Positions 26,916-35,003 of a stretch of DNA of 40,451 nucleotides are shown here, piece after piece. The notes under the pieces are model-generated. The model saw only the letters and a program-made list of their open reading frames with translations. It ran no database searches and was not told the origin of the DNA. A program made the position numbers and the translations under genes. Position 1 is the stretch's first letter; every line of letters starts with the position of its first letter. The stretch lies in NCBI GenBank assembly GCA_905235305.1, contig CAJOLC010000026.1, forward strand, positions 1-40,451. Direction: 5' to 3'. Origin of the DNA: an uncultured Bacteroidaceae bacterium. GTDB taxonomy: Bacteria; Bacteroidota; Bacteroidia; Bacteroidales; Bacteroidaceae.

Positions 26916-28172
26916 TCAATTTACTGCCACTTTCTTTCCACCTACGAGATAGATACCTCTGGGCAAACCCTTGAGCGTTGTCGCTTGTCTGCGAACGATC
27001 CTACCGTCAACCGTATAGACGTCAAAGGACTTATCTTCGTCGTAGATAGGAGCAATCGCGTCCCAGTCATCCACGACCTCAAACGCGTATGAGTATGTCT
27101 CTCCGAAGATTTCCGACCAGCCCTTTGCCCTGAAGTAGAGCGTGTGCATACCTACAGACAAGTTCTCCATGTCAACCTCCAGATTGACAATCCCCGGGCA
27201 TACACCGGCGGCTGTCACAGGCTCCTGTTCGTCAATCCAGTATTCATAGCTGATGAGTTCGTCGTCGAAGATGCCGTTGTTGATGTAGAACGGTATCTGC
27301 TTCCATGCACCGCCTTCGCCTTGCTCGTTCAAGGTTCGGTAGTTGAAGAAGTGCAGGCCGTAGCTCATCTGGCTGATGTCGATGTCGAACTTCACTTCGC
27401 CACCTTCGAAAGGCATACGGTGCGGCTGTCGGTCGTAGCCAGTCACCCAGTACTCAATCCATGCACCTTCATCGGAGCATGGCCAGCCTTCGGGAATCAT
27501 GAAAGCGATGCTTTTCCATGCTCCTCCTTCGCCTCTTGAATTGACAGTGCGATAGTTGAAGAAGTGCATCCCTGAAGAGAAGCGGCTGGCATCGATGCTG
27601 AGTGTTACGGCAGTGCCTGCGTATGGTTCTCTGTGCGGCGTGCTGTCGTAGCCTGTCACCCAATACTCAATGAGTGCAGCGTCGTTTGTGGCAGGCCAGC
27701 ACTCGGGCACGAGGAATGGTATCACCTTCCATACGTCGCCTTCGCCTCTTTCGTTCAGGGTGCGATAGTTGAAGAAGTGCATCCCTGGCGAATAGTTGCT
27801 TGCGTCGATGTTGAGCGTGACGGCAGTGCCGGCATAGGATTGACGGTGCGGTTGCTTGTCATAGCCAGTCACCCAATACTCCACCATCGTGGCATCGTTT
27901 GTGCCGGGCCAGTACTCGGGCATGAGGAAAGCGATGCATCGCCACACGCCCTTCTCGCCGCTTTCGTTGTAAGGCAGGATGTTGAGGAAGTGCAGACCAG
28001 GCGAGAGGGAAGCGATGCCGTCAAACGTGAAGGTCTGTTCGCCGAGTATCAGGTCTGTCCACCTTGCTGTGCCTCGGTTGTTGTCTATCCATTGTTCACA
28101 GCGTATCTGTGCCGACGTTTGCATCCAGACGGCAGTCAAGGCCACGAACAATAATAAGAGTCGTCGTCTCAT
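26916..28172 (-). CDS. Secreted protein with tandem 71-residue repeats and a sorting-like C-terminus
   Basis: 418 residues with a Sec signal peptide (first 21, ending MQTSAQ). Five copies of a beta-rich module follow. Three central ones have a 71-residue period (IEYWVTGYD, TAVTL.IDAS, GMHFFNYRT.N..GEG.W, PE.WP). The first (CEQWIDNN) and last (SYEYWIDEQEPV) copies are more diverged. The C-terminal 40 residues (FDVYTVDGRIVRR, then GLPRGIYLVGGKKV) resemble the type IX secretion C-terminal domain or the related end motif of Bacteroidetes surface proteins. It starts 4 nt after the beta-helix gene in the same operon. Probably an adhesin- or binding-type surface protein; ligand unknown. Confidence 0.8.
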   Translation of the reverse strand: MRRRLLLLFVALTAVWMQTSAQIRCEQWIDNNRGTARWTDLILGEQTFTFDGIASLSPGLHFLNILPYNESGEKGVWRCIAFLMPEYWPGTNDATMVEYWVTGYDKQPHRQSYAGTAVTLNIDASNYSPGMHFFNYRTLNERGEGDVWKVIPFLVPECWPATNDAALIEYWVTGYDSTPHREPYAGTAVTLSIDASRFSSGMHFFNYRTVNSRGEGGAWKSIAFMIPEGWPCSDEGAWIEYWVTGYDRQPHRMPFEGGEVKFDIDISQMSYGLHFFNYRTLNEQGEGGAWKQIPFYINNGIFDDELISYEYWIDEQEPVTAAGVCPGIVNLEVDMENLSVGMHTLYFRAKGWSEIFGETYSYAFEVVDDWDAIAPIYDEDKSFDVYTVDGRIVRRQATTLKGLPRGIYLVGGKKVAVN

Positions 28173-28176
28173 AGTT

Positions 28177-29161
28177 CTATTCCTTCGAAAGCGTGAGTGT
28201 CACATTGAGTTTCTTTTGTACGGCATCGACCTCCACGTTGCTCTTCGTGACGCGAGGCAGTTCAGGTGTTCTTCGGAAAGGATTCTGCCCGCCGTAGCAG
28301 CCTACCATCGTGCCGTCGTTGCCAAGATAAGAGGAAGAGCCATAGCCGACGACATTCTCGGGATCAATGTTTACTTGATAGCAGTTATTTAAGGTAACAG
28401 AAGGGTTGTAAAGAAAGTAGTTATAAGAGTCACTCTTAGTACTTCCCATATCTATAGAATATGAGCCCCAACTTCCGCCAGGATAAATACAATAATTCAG
28501 CGTACATCCGCCAATACAAGTTCCATAATAGGAACTATGATGCCATGCCTTACACCACCTCAGCACACAATTATCAAACGTAGCCAAGATCGTGTCGTTT
28601 ACCTCGCGGATGTTGCAGTGGTTGAAGTAGGCGCTACCATGAAGGTAGTCGTAAGGCTGCACGTATCTTTGTGTTGAAGCAATTAAACTCCTTCACCTTC
28701 TGCGTGAGGTGGAGCGTGCCTTGTATGTCGCAGCGGTCGAGCTTCACGTCGTGGAAGTCGCTCTCGGTGAAGTTGAGGTCGTTCATCTGGCATTTGCGGA
28801 TGGTGAACTGCTTGTTGGCACAAGTCACAGAGACATCACCTGTGAAGGTCAATGCGTCGAGGACAGGCATTGACAATGGGTTTTGCCCTGCGATATAGAC
28901 GGTGCAGCCACCCGAAATGATTGTCTCTGGGCCTGTGCCACGCACCATGATGCGCTTCGTCACATTGAAGGGTTCGAACGAGCCGTTGCTCAGATAGATG
29001 GTGTCGCCGTCGGAAGCGGCATCGACTGCTTGTTGCACCTGGTCGTACATGTACATCGTCCACTGTCCGTTGTGGCTCAGCATTACGGTAGGTGCTACAT
29101 CTGCCTTGGCCTGAACGAAACAAGCAGCCAAGAACGTTGAGAGTAGAAGTTTCTTGTTCAT
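28177..29161 (-). pseudogene. Secreted right-handed beta-helix-like protein, frameshifted
   Basis: The gene starts at 29161 (MNKKLLLSTFLAACFVQAKA, signal peptide) after an AGGAG sequence 9-13 nt upstream, unusual in a phylum that rarely uses Shine-Dalgarno pairing. The N-terminal frame reads VQQAVDAASDGDTIYLSNGS, the opening typical of pectate-lyase-like beta-helix proteins. It goes out of frame near 28655-28690 and stops at 28634. The C-terminal frame continues from PYDYLHGSAYFNHCNIREVND, with short N-rich coils, to the stop at 28177. The total length is 3n+1, so one extra or two missing bases restore about 327 residues. Either a recent inactivation or a sequence error. In operon with the repeat protein. 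Confidence 0.75.
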
Positions 29162-29194
29162 TATGAATTCTCCTTTTGCCCTCCAGCACCTCAA

Positions 29195-29504
29195 AAGGCG
29201 TTAAGTTAATATACGAGAAGCGCGGCACTGATATAACACTTCTTCAATCGGAGGTCGTGAGAAATACCTTGCAAGTAGAAATGTATTCAGGCCACGCAAT
29301 ACGCGCGAACCATCATACTCTCTTGCTTGCTTTGGAAGTTTCTCACGTTTCCGATTCAAGGCGAGCATAACGCTTCGTTATGAAATATGTTTCTTTCTAT
29401 ATGTATCTTCTTAATTATATCCCTTTCTATTACATTATATATATATATATTACAATCTTACTATGCCGTGAAACTATTGAGGAAGTATGCTGCGAGACGC
29501 TTTC
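29195..29504. other. Gene-free spacer between the beta-helix gene and V-ATPase subunit B
   Basis: No gene is visible. The spacer contains a pair of imperfect inverted repeats (29246-29265 and 29338-29356, sharing TTTCTCACG and CCGATT), a small perfect hairpin CATAACG-CTT-CGTTATG (29367-29383), and an AT-rich tract with alternating TA near 29434-29452. V-ATPase subunit D would be expected here in other Bacteroidales but is absent. Confidence 0.6.
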
Positions 29505-30827
29505 TTATTCTTTCCAGTAGATGTCGGTGAACTCTTTCTTGATGTTCACCTCTTCGAGCTTGAAGTACTTGCGGAAGAGGGTCCACGTCACGTCGAGCAT
29601 CTCCTCGGTGTTGAGGTTGACATCGATGGCAAGGAGCTTGCCGGCATAGTCCTTGGCAAAGTCGAGACAACGGTTGTCGTAGTCAGTGAGGTCGAAGCCG
29701 TTCTCCAGCTTCGTCTTGGCGTTGGCAGCGTCGGCATAGAGTCGGATGGCAGCGTTCATGACTTGGCTGTGGTCCTTCCTGGTCTTCTTGCCTGCAACAA
29801 GTTGCTTCAGAGACAGCGAACGGAACGGATCGACGATGACCTTGCCGATGTCACTGTCGCGACGGAGGTAGAGCTGACCTTCGGTGATGTAGCCCGTATT
29901 GTCGGGGACAGCATGAGTAATGTCGCCTCCCGAGAGGGTTGTCACGGCGATGATGGTGATTGAGCCGCCGCCTGCGCTCTCGGGGAACTGCACGGCCTTC
30001 TCGTAAATCTTCGCCAGGTCGGAGTACAACGAACCGGGCATGGAGTCCTTCGACGGGATTTGGTCCATGCGGTTGCTGACGATGGAGAGTGAGTCGGCAT
30101 ACGAAGTCATGTCCGTCAGCAGCACAAGAACGGTCTCGTGCTTCTCCACAGCGAAGTATTCGGCAGCCGTCAGCGCCATGTCAGGGATGAGGAGTCGCTC
30201 CACGGCAGGGTCTTCAGTGGTGTTGATGAAGGAGATGATGCGGTCGAGAGCACCGGCACCTGCGAAGGTGTTGCGGAAGAAGTAGTAGTCGTCGTTGGTC
30301 ATACCCATGCCGCCAAGGATAATCTTGTCGCACTTGGCACGCATGGCAACCATCGCCATCACTTCGTTGAAGGGCTGGTCAGGGTCGGCAAAGAAGGGAA
30401 TCTTCTGTCCAGAGACGAGCGTATTGTTGAGGTCGATGCCTGCGATACCTGTGGCGATAAGCTCGCTGGGCTGCTTGCGGCGGACAGGGTTCACAGAGGG
30501 TCCGCCAATCTCTACCTCCTTGCCTTCCACTTCCGGACCGCCGTCGATGGGATGACCGTAAGCGTTGAAGAAGCGTCCGGCCAGCTGGTCGCTGACCTTG
30601 AGAGACGGGCTCTTGCCCAGGAACACTACCTCAGCATTGGTGGGAATACCGCCTGTGCCTTCGAAGACCTGCAGTGTCACGTCGTCGCCAATTATCTTTA
30701 CTACCTGAGCAAGTTTGCCGTCGATAGTTGCCAACTCATTATAACCGACGCCTTTCGCCTTGAGCGAACAGGTGGCCTTCGTTATCTGGCTAATCTTTGT
30801 ATATACTTTCTGAAATGCTGTACTCAT
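29505..30827 (-). CDS. atpB: V-type ATP synthase subunit B
   Basis: 440 residues, full length for the bacterial/archaeal V/A-type B subunit (NtpB). Typical stretches are LDLNNTLVSGQKIPFFAD (as GIAGIDLNNTLVSGQKIPFF), MALTAAEYFAVEKHETVLVLLTDM, and ATLSGGDITHAVPDNTGYITEG (here VTTLSGGDITHAVPD). It is the non-catalytic nucleotide-binding partner of subunit A in the rotary head that couples ATP to Na+ or H+ movement. It starts 5 nt after subunit A. In other Bacteroidales D, I and K follow; here none does. Confidence 0.96.
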   Translation of the reverse strand: MSTAFQKVYTKISQITKATCSLKAKGVGYNELATIDGKLAQVVKIIGDDVTLQVFEGTGGIPTNAEVVFLGKSPSLKVSDQLAGRFFNAYGHPIDGGPEVEGKEVEIGGPSVNPVRRKQPSELIATGIAGIDLNNTLVSGQKIPFFADPDQPFNEVMAMVAMRAKCDKIILGGMGMTNDDYYFFRNTFAGAGALDRIISFINTTEDPAVERLLIPDMALTAAEYFAVEKHETVLVLLTDMTSYADSLSIVSNRMDQIPSKDSMPGSLYSDLAKIYEKAVQFPESAGGGSITIIAVTTLSGGDITHAVPDNTGYITEGQLYLRRDSDIGKVIVDPFRSLSLKQLVAGKKTRKDHSQVMNAAIRLYADAANAKTKLENGFDLTDYDNRCLDFAKDYAGKLLAIDVNLNTEEMLDVTWTLFRKYFKLEEVNIKKEFTDIYWKE

Positions 30828-30832
30828 CTTTC

Positions 30833-32578
30833 TTATGAATTAAGCAAGTTCTCAACTTGCGAAATGTAGTCGTAGTATTGTTCGCTCTTGTAGGTGGAGT
30901 AGTTCATCTGCTTGCAGAGGTTAATGAGCTTCTTGAAGAAGTCGGTGACGTCGAGGAAGGTCTCGAACTTGTAGTCTTCCTTCTCGCAAATCCTCGTAAC
31001 GAGGTTGAGTATCTCTTCCTGACGTTCGAGTGGCGTGACGGCATCAACCTCGTCGAAGGCATCCTGCTGGAGGATGACGTAGTCAATCACTTCGGACTTC
31101 CAGAAGACGATGTGGTAATCGACGGGTACACCGTCGTCGCCCAGAATGTTTATCTGCTCGGCAATCTCCTTGCCTCGCTGCATACGGGTCTTCAAGGCCA
31201 GCACCTTCGGAATCCATTCCTCGTTGATGTGGCTCTTGATGTACTCTGCGAACTCGGGGTACTCGAGGTACTTCGAATAAGAGTCAATGGGGTTGACGGC
31301 AGGATAACGCTTCTTGTCGGCACGGTCCTGCTCGAGGGCATAGAAGCAACGGGCAACCTTCTTGGTGTTCTCGGTTACAGGCTCCTTCAAGTTACCGCCG
31401 GCAGGCGACACAGTTCCGAGGAAAGTGACGGAGCCTACCTCGCCGTTGTTGAGATAGACATAGCCGGCGCGTCCGTAGAAGTTCGAGATGAGGGCACCGA
31501 GGTCCATTGGGAAGGCATCGGGGCCGGGCAGTTCCTCCATGCGGTTCGACATCTCGCGCAGAGCCTGTGCCCAACGGGAGGTAGAGTCGGCCATGAGGAG
31601 GACGCGGAGTCCCATCGAGCGGTAGTACTCGGCCATCGTCATGGCTGTATAGACGGAAGCCTCGCGGGCTGCGACAGGCATGTTGGAGGTGTTGGCTATG
31701 ATGATTGTGCGCTCCATGAGCTTGCGGCCAGTGTGCGGGTCGACCAGTTCGGGGAACTCCGTAAAGATTTCCACGACCTCGTTGGCACGTTCGCCGCAGG
31801 CAGCGATAATCACGATGTCGGCCTCGGCCTGCTTCGATATGGCGTGCTGGAGCACAGTCTTGCCCGTACCGAAGGGACCGGGGATGAATCCTGTGCCGCC
31901 TTCCACGATGGGGTTGAACGTGTCGATAGTGCGGACGCCTGTCTCGAGCAGTTTGAATGGACGCGGCTTCTCTTTGTAGTTGGTCATGGCGAACTTCACC
32001 GGCCAGTGCTGCACCATGTCAACCTTGATGTCGTTGCCCTGCTCGTCGGTCAGGACGGCGATGGTGTCGTGTATCTTGTACTGGCCTTTCTTTGCGATGG
32101 ACTTGACGGTTGCAGTGCCCTTCATCTGGAAAGGTGCCATGATCTTCAGGGGCTGATGGTTCTCTTCTACCTTGCCGAGCCAGTCGCTGGCCTGCACCTT
32201 GTCACCTTCCTTGGCGAGGGGTTCGAAGTCCCAGAGGCGTTCGCCATCAAGGGCCTCTGTATATTCGCCACGCTTCAGGAAGACACCCTCCATCTTGTCG
32301 AGGTCGTTCTGAAGTCCGTCGTAATTATGGCTGAGCATACCCGGGCCGAGTTGTATCTCGAGCATGTGTCCCGTGAACTCGGCCTCGGCACCGACCTTCA
32401 GACCGCGTGTGCTTTCGAAGACCTGCACATAAACGTCTCGTCCGACCACCTTGATGACCTCTGCCATCAATCGGTCGCCGCCTGTCGTGATGTAGCATAT
32501 CTCACCCTGGAGCACCGGACCATCCACTTGGAGCGTGACCATATTGGAGACTACGCCACTAACAATTCCTTTTGTCAT
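30833..32578 (-). CDS. atpA: V-type ATP synthase subunit A (catalytic)
   Basis: 581 residues. Walker A GPFGTGKT (234-241) and Walker B region LRVLLMADSTSRWAQALREM. The non-homologous region typical of V/A-type A subunits follows the N-terminal barrel (about 115-190). EELPGPDAFPMDL and FYGRAGYVYLNNGEVGSVTFLG also match. It is the catalytic ATPase subunit of the soluble V1 head. It starts 39 nt after the DUF2764 gene. Confidence 0.97.
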   Translation of the reverse strand: MTKGIVSGVVSNMVTLQVDGPVLQGEICYITTGGDRLMAEVIKVVGRDVYVQVFESTRGLKVGAEAEFTGHMLEIQLGPGMLSHNYDGLQNDLDKMEGVFLKRGEYTEALDGERLWDFEPLAKEGDKVQASDWLGKVEENHQPLKIMAPFQMKGTATVKSIAKKGQYKIHDTIAVLTDEQGNDIKVDMVQHWPVKFAMTNYKEKPRPFKLLETGVRTIDTFNPIVEGGTGFIPGPFGTGKTVLQHAISKQAEADIVIIAACGERANEVVEIFTEFPELVDPHTGRKLMERTIIIANTSNMPVAAREASVYTAMTMAEYYRSMGLRVLLMADSTSRWAQALREMSNRMEELPGPDAFPMDLGALISNFYGRAGYVYLNNGEVGSVTFLGTVSPAGGNLKEPVTENTKKVARCFYALEQDRADKKRYPAVNPIDSYSKYLEYPEFAEYIKSHINEEWIPKVLALKTRMQRGKEIAEQINILGDDGVPVDYHIVFWKSEVIDYVILQQDAFDEVDAVTPLERQEEILNLVTRICEKEDYKFETFLDVTDFFKKLINLCKQMNYSTYKSEQYYDYISQVENLLNS

Positions 32579-32617
32579 ATTTAGCTTGCTGTGTTTTGTT
32601 TAATCTTTCGTAATTCG

Positions 32618-33490
32618 TTATTTAGCTTTACCTTTCTGGGCAAGTCCCGGAGCGACGAATTCGGCGGGCACCTGAGCCTCGCTGCGAAGGTCGTCTATTA
32701 TCTTCTGGAAGGTTTCCTTGCCTCGTTCGACATCGAGCTTTGCCCAACGCTGCTGCATTTCAAGCTTGCAGATGTAGGCAAAGACAGCCGTTATATCGAA
32801 GGGTTCGAAGAATGTCTGCTCGTCGAGCCATATCCACTTGAAGGCATCTATCATCTTTTCCTTGCGGACAGGATCCTTCTCGTCCACGATCTTCATGAGT
32901 TGCGGGATATAGTCGAGCTGGTGGGAGAGGTCGAAGTCCTTTGTCTTGTTCTCGCGTATCATCTCCTGCACCTCACCCTCTCCCTTGATGAAGTCGCCTA
33001 TGCTCCAGCCCTGGCCGCGTGCGAGCATGGCTGTGAGGATGTTGGTGATGTCGAGGTTGAGCTTGTACCATCGGCGCATCAACTCGTTGGGACAGGTGCG
33101 GATGGCGTAGTCGAGGAACTGATAAGCCATCTCGTCCTCGGGGAAGTAGCCTGCCTTGTCCTTGTTGAAAGCATATTCGCGGGCGAAGATGCTCATGAAG
33201 GCTGGATAGCGGTGCACGTTGAAGTTGAGTTCCGTGGCGCTGGTGATGAGGTCGCGCAGCTGCTCGAGCGAGAAGTTGCCCCACTGGTCGATGTCTGCAT
33301 CGGGATTCTTAAGGAGCTTGACCAGGTTGACGCAATCGAAGCGGAGGAAGAAGTAGAAGAGCAGCTTCTTGTCCCTCGGCGTAAGAACCTCCTCGCATTG
33401 CTCCCGCATGTCCTCAAGGTTCATCCCTGGTTTCGCGTCCTGCAGGTCGATGTCCGGCAAGCCGGCTATCATGCAATAGTAATTGGCCAT
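32618..33490 (-). CDS. DUF2764 protein of the V-ATPase operon
   Basis: 290 residues, start MANYYCMIAGLPDIDLQDAK, no signal peptide or transmembrane segment. It matches the DUF2764 family found between E and A in Bacteroidetes V-ATPase operons. The helical, charged sequence and the YYMIAGLP-type start recall V-ATPase subunit C, so it may fill that central-stalk role; this is inference from position. The last residues are Lys-rich (GLAQKGKAK). Confidence 0.85.
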   Translation of the reverse strand: MANYYCMIAGLPDIDLQDAKPGMNLEDMREQCEEVLTPRDKKLLFYFFLRFDCVNLVKLLKNPDADIDQWGNFSLEQLRDLITSATELNFNVHRYPAFMSIFAREYAFNKDKAGYFPEDEMAYQFLDYAIRTCPNELMRRWYKLNLDITNILTAMLARGQGWSIGDFIKGEGEVQEMIRENKTKDFDLSHQLDYIPQLMKIVDEKDPVRKEKMIDAFKWIWLDEQTFFEPFDITAVFAYICKLEMQQRWAKLDVERGKETFQKIIDDLRSEAQVPAEFVAPGLAQKGKAK

Positions 33491-33497
33491 GTTCTAT

Positions 33498-33623
33498 TTA
33501 ATTCATAATTGTTAATTCATAATTCATAATTATTTCTACTCGCTCAATGCGCTGACTTCCGAAGGATGCTTTCTCAGGGGCTTCAAGGCGAGCCAAATTA
33601 TGAATAGTGAATTATGAATTATG
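33498..33623. repeat. AT-rich inverted-repeat element inside the V-ATPase operon
   Basis: The spacer between subunit E and DUF2764 is flanked by two arms built from AATTCATAATT-type words. The left arm (33498-33533) and the right arm (33595-33623, AATTATGAAT/ATGAATTATG) are roughly reverse complements. Between them lie about 60 bp with a short CTCGC/GCGAG pair. The whole could fold as one long hairpin, like a small non-autonomous palindromic insertion (MITE-like) or an mRNA stability element. No target duplication is evident. Confidence 0.6.
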
Positions 33624-33626
33624 CAT

Positions 33627-34213
33627 TCAGAATAACATCTCGACGAGCTGCGGACGCAGGAAGTTCTTAAAGTAGGTCTCGAACTCTTCCTTGCCGAAGT
33701 TCACCTTGTAGCTGCCGTCGGCGGAGCTATCGTGAGCAGGGTGTCCTTGCCATTCACCTTGTTGATGGTGACGCCCTTGTCGAGGAGAGCTTTGGCTTTG
33801 GCTGCGAAATATGCTTTCAGGCTATCGGCTTCGCTACTGGAAATGACTGGGGGTTCGCCGTCCTGCCACTTCTCTGCCAGAGCCACGGCGAACTGTCCGA
33901 GGAAGTCGGAACTTGCGGCCAGGCCGTTGACGGCTTCCTTCACGACGCCATCGGTCAGCACATTTGTCACTTCGCTCTTGAGTGCGCTGAGTGCCTGACC
34001 TGTGTACATCTTGAGTTCGTTGCGGGTGTTGGCATCTGTTTCGGCAGCTTTCTTCTGTGCCTGCTCTGCAATTTCCTGAGCCTGCTGGCGTGCTTCCTGC
34101 AGAATCCTCTCTGCCTGCTGCTTAGCCTCCTCAATGAGGCGGTCGGCTTCTGCCTGTCCCTTTTCAACGCCTTCGCGCAGGATTTTCTCGGTGAGTTCTT
34201 GTATCTTTTCCAT
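33627..34213 (-). pseudogene. atpE: V-type ATP synthase subunit E, frameshifted near the C-terminus
   Basis: Peripheral stalk subunit. The N-terminal two-thirds is the expected long coiled coil (ADRLIEEAKQQAERILQEAR). At about 33720 the frame breaks: the uninterrupted frame ends in LLTIAPPTAATR with a stop at 33701. In the next frame the normal subunit E ending continues (ADGSYKVNFGKEEFE, then TYFKNFLRPQLVEMLF) to a TGA at 33627-33629. Inserting one base (making CCGGCC) restores 195 residues, the usual length. The conserved downstream ending argues for a recent change or a sequencing error. First gene of the operon. Confidence 0.88.
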
Positions 34214-34248
34214 TATTATCTTAATATGATTTTATTCGAACAACGGCA

Positions 34249-34278
34249 CGAAGGTACAAAAATCCTTTGGGATTTCAA
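34249..34278 (-). promoter_or_regulatory. Promoter of the V-ATPase operon
   Basis: On the minus strand TTG (34276-34278), 19 nt, TACCTTCG (34249-34256), the same -7 variant as at xerC. It lies 36 nt before the subunit E start. Confidence 0.7.
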
Positions 34279-34701
34279 TGCATATCTGCAAAAAAAATGC
34301 CCTATCCGTCATTATCTGAACGGAAAGGACTGCTGGGAGTTGTTATTTAACGTGAGTTCGATGGAATTAACGGCCTAATGCCCATTCGTCTGACTCGCTT
34401 TAATGTGTGAAAATCGTGGTTTTTCTCCTGCCCCTTGCTCCTTGCTCCTTGCCACTTACCCCTTTGTCAAAATGTAAGCATTTCGGCTGTTTCGCTTACA
34501 CGCGACTTTTCCCGAGACACGTCAGAATCGCTTTTCTTGCCCCCTGCCCTACTTTTCGACCCCCGAGCAAAAATAAGGGCTTAAATCGCGGGCAATTTCG
34601 CAATCCCCTATGCCACAGATTGTTGGAAGCATCACGGTGCGTCGGACTTTTTATCGCGATTCGTCTGATTGACAACTGCACATGGCAAAAACAGCCGTTT
34701 T
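34279..34701. other. Gene-free spacer between V-ATPase promoter and array D
   Basis: No convincing gene. There are pyrimidine-rich stretches near 34422-34465 (repeated CCTTGCTCCTTGC words) and one isolated array-type core GACACGTC at 34516, not in 22-bp register with array D. The open frames seen here have no recognisable protein character. Confidence 0.45.
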
Positions 34702-34877
34702 GACACGAAATTGCACACTTTCTGACGTGAAGTTTTCACCAAGTTCACATGAGCATTTTTCAAACGCGACACGTGAACTTTGCAAGCGCGACACGTGAAC
34801 TTTTGAAAGACCTCACGTCGAGTCGGCAAAATCGACGTGAGAAGCGCTCTTTTTCGACACTTTTCAGTGTGTGCAAT
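34702..34877. repeat. 22-bp-period degenerate array D, upstream of the V-ATPase operon
   Basis: Eight units start at 34702, 34724, 34746, 34768, 34790, 34812, 34834 and 34856 without a break in register. The cores are GACACGAA, GACGTGAA, CACATGAG, GACACGTG, GACACGTG, CTCACGTC, GACGTGAG and GACACTTT. A T-rich block about 10-12 bp after the core start is common (AACTTTGCAAG, AACTTTTGAAA, CATTTTTCAAA). It is the longest array in the window. It lies between the GH29 stop (35004) and the V-ATPase promoter (34278), about 420 bp from the latter. Confidence 0.85.
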
Positions 34878-35003
34878 TTCTGACACTTTGACAGCTTTCC
34901 ATGCATTTCTGCTTACAATGAGGCATGGCATTCGACGCATGGCGCCCCAGGAAATCCTATGGCGAATTGCGCATGGCGATGACTTTCGGCAGACTGACTT
35001 TAC

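Noticed and set aside
29434-29452. Replication-origin-like AT-rich tract
   Set aside because: It is short alternating TA sequence without DnaA boxes or origin-associated genes.
34702-34877. CRISPR array
   Set aside because: The period is 22 bp with only about 8 conserved bases and no repeat of 24 bp or more separated by unique 30-bp spacers; no cas genes are nearby.
34632-34940. Minus-strand open frame of 102 codons upstream of the V-ATPase
   Set aside because: It runs through array D, reads low-complexity basic sequence and has no promoter or homology that I can recognise.
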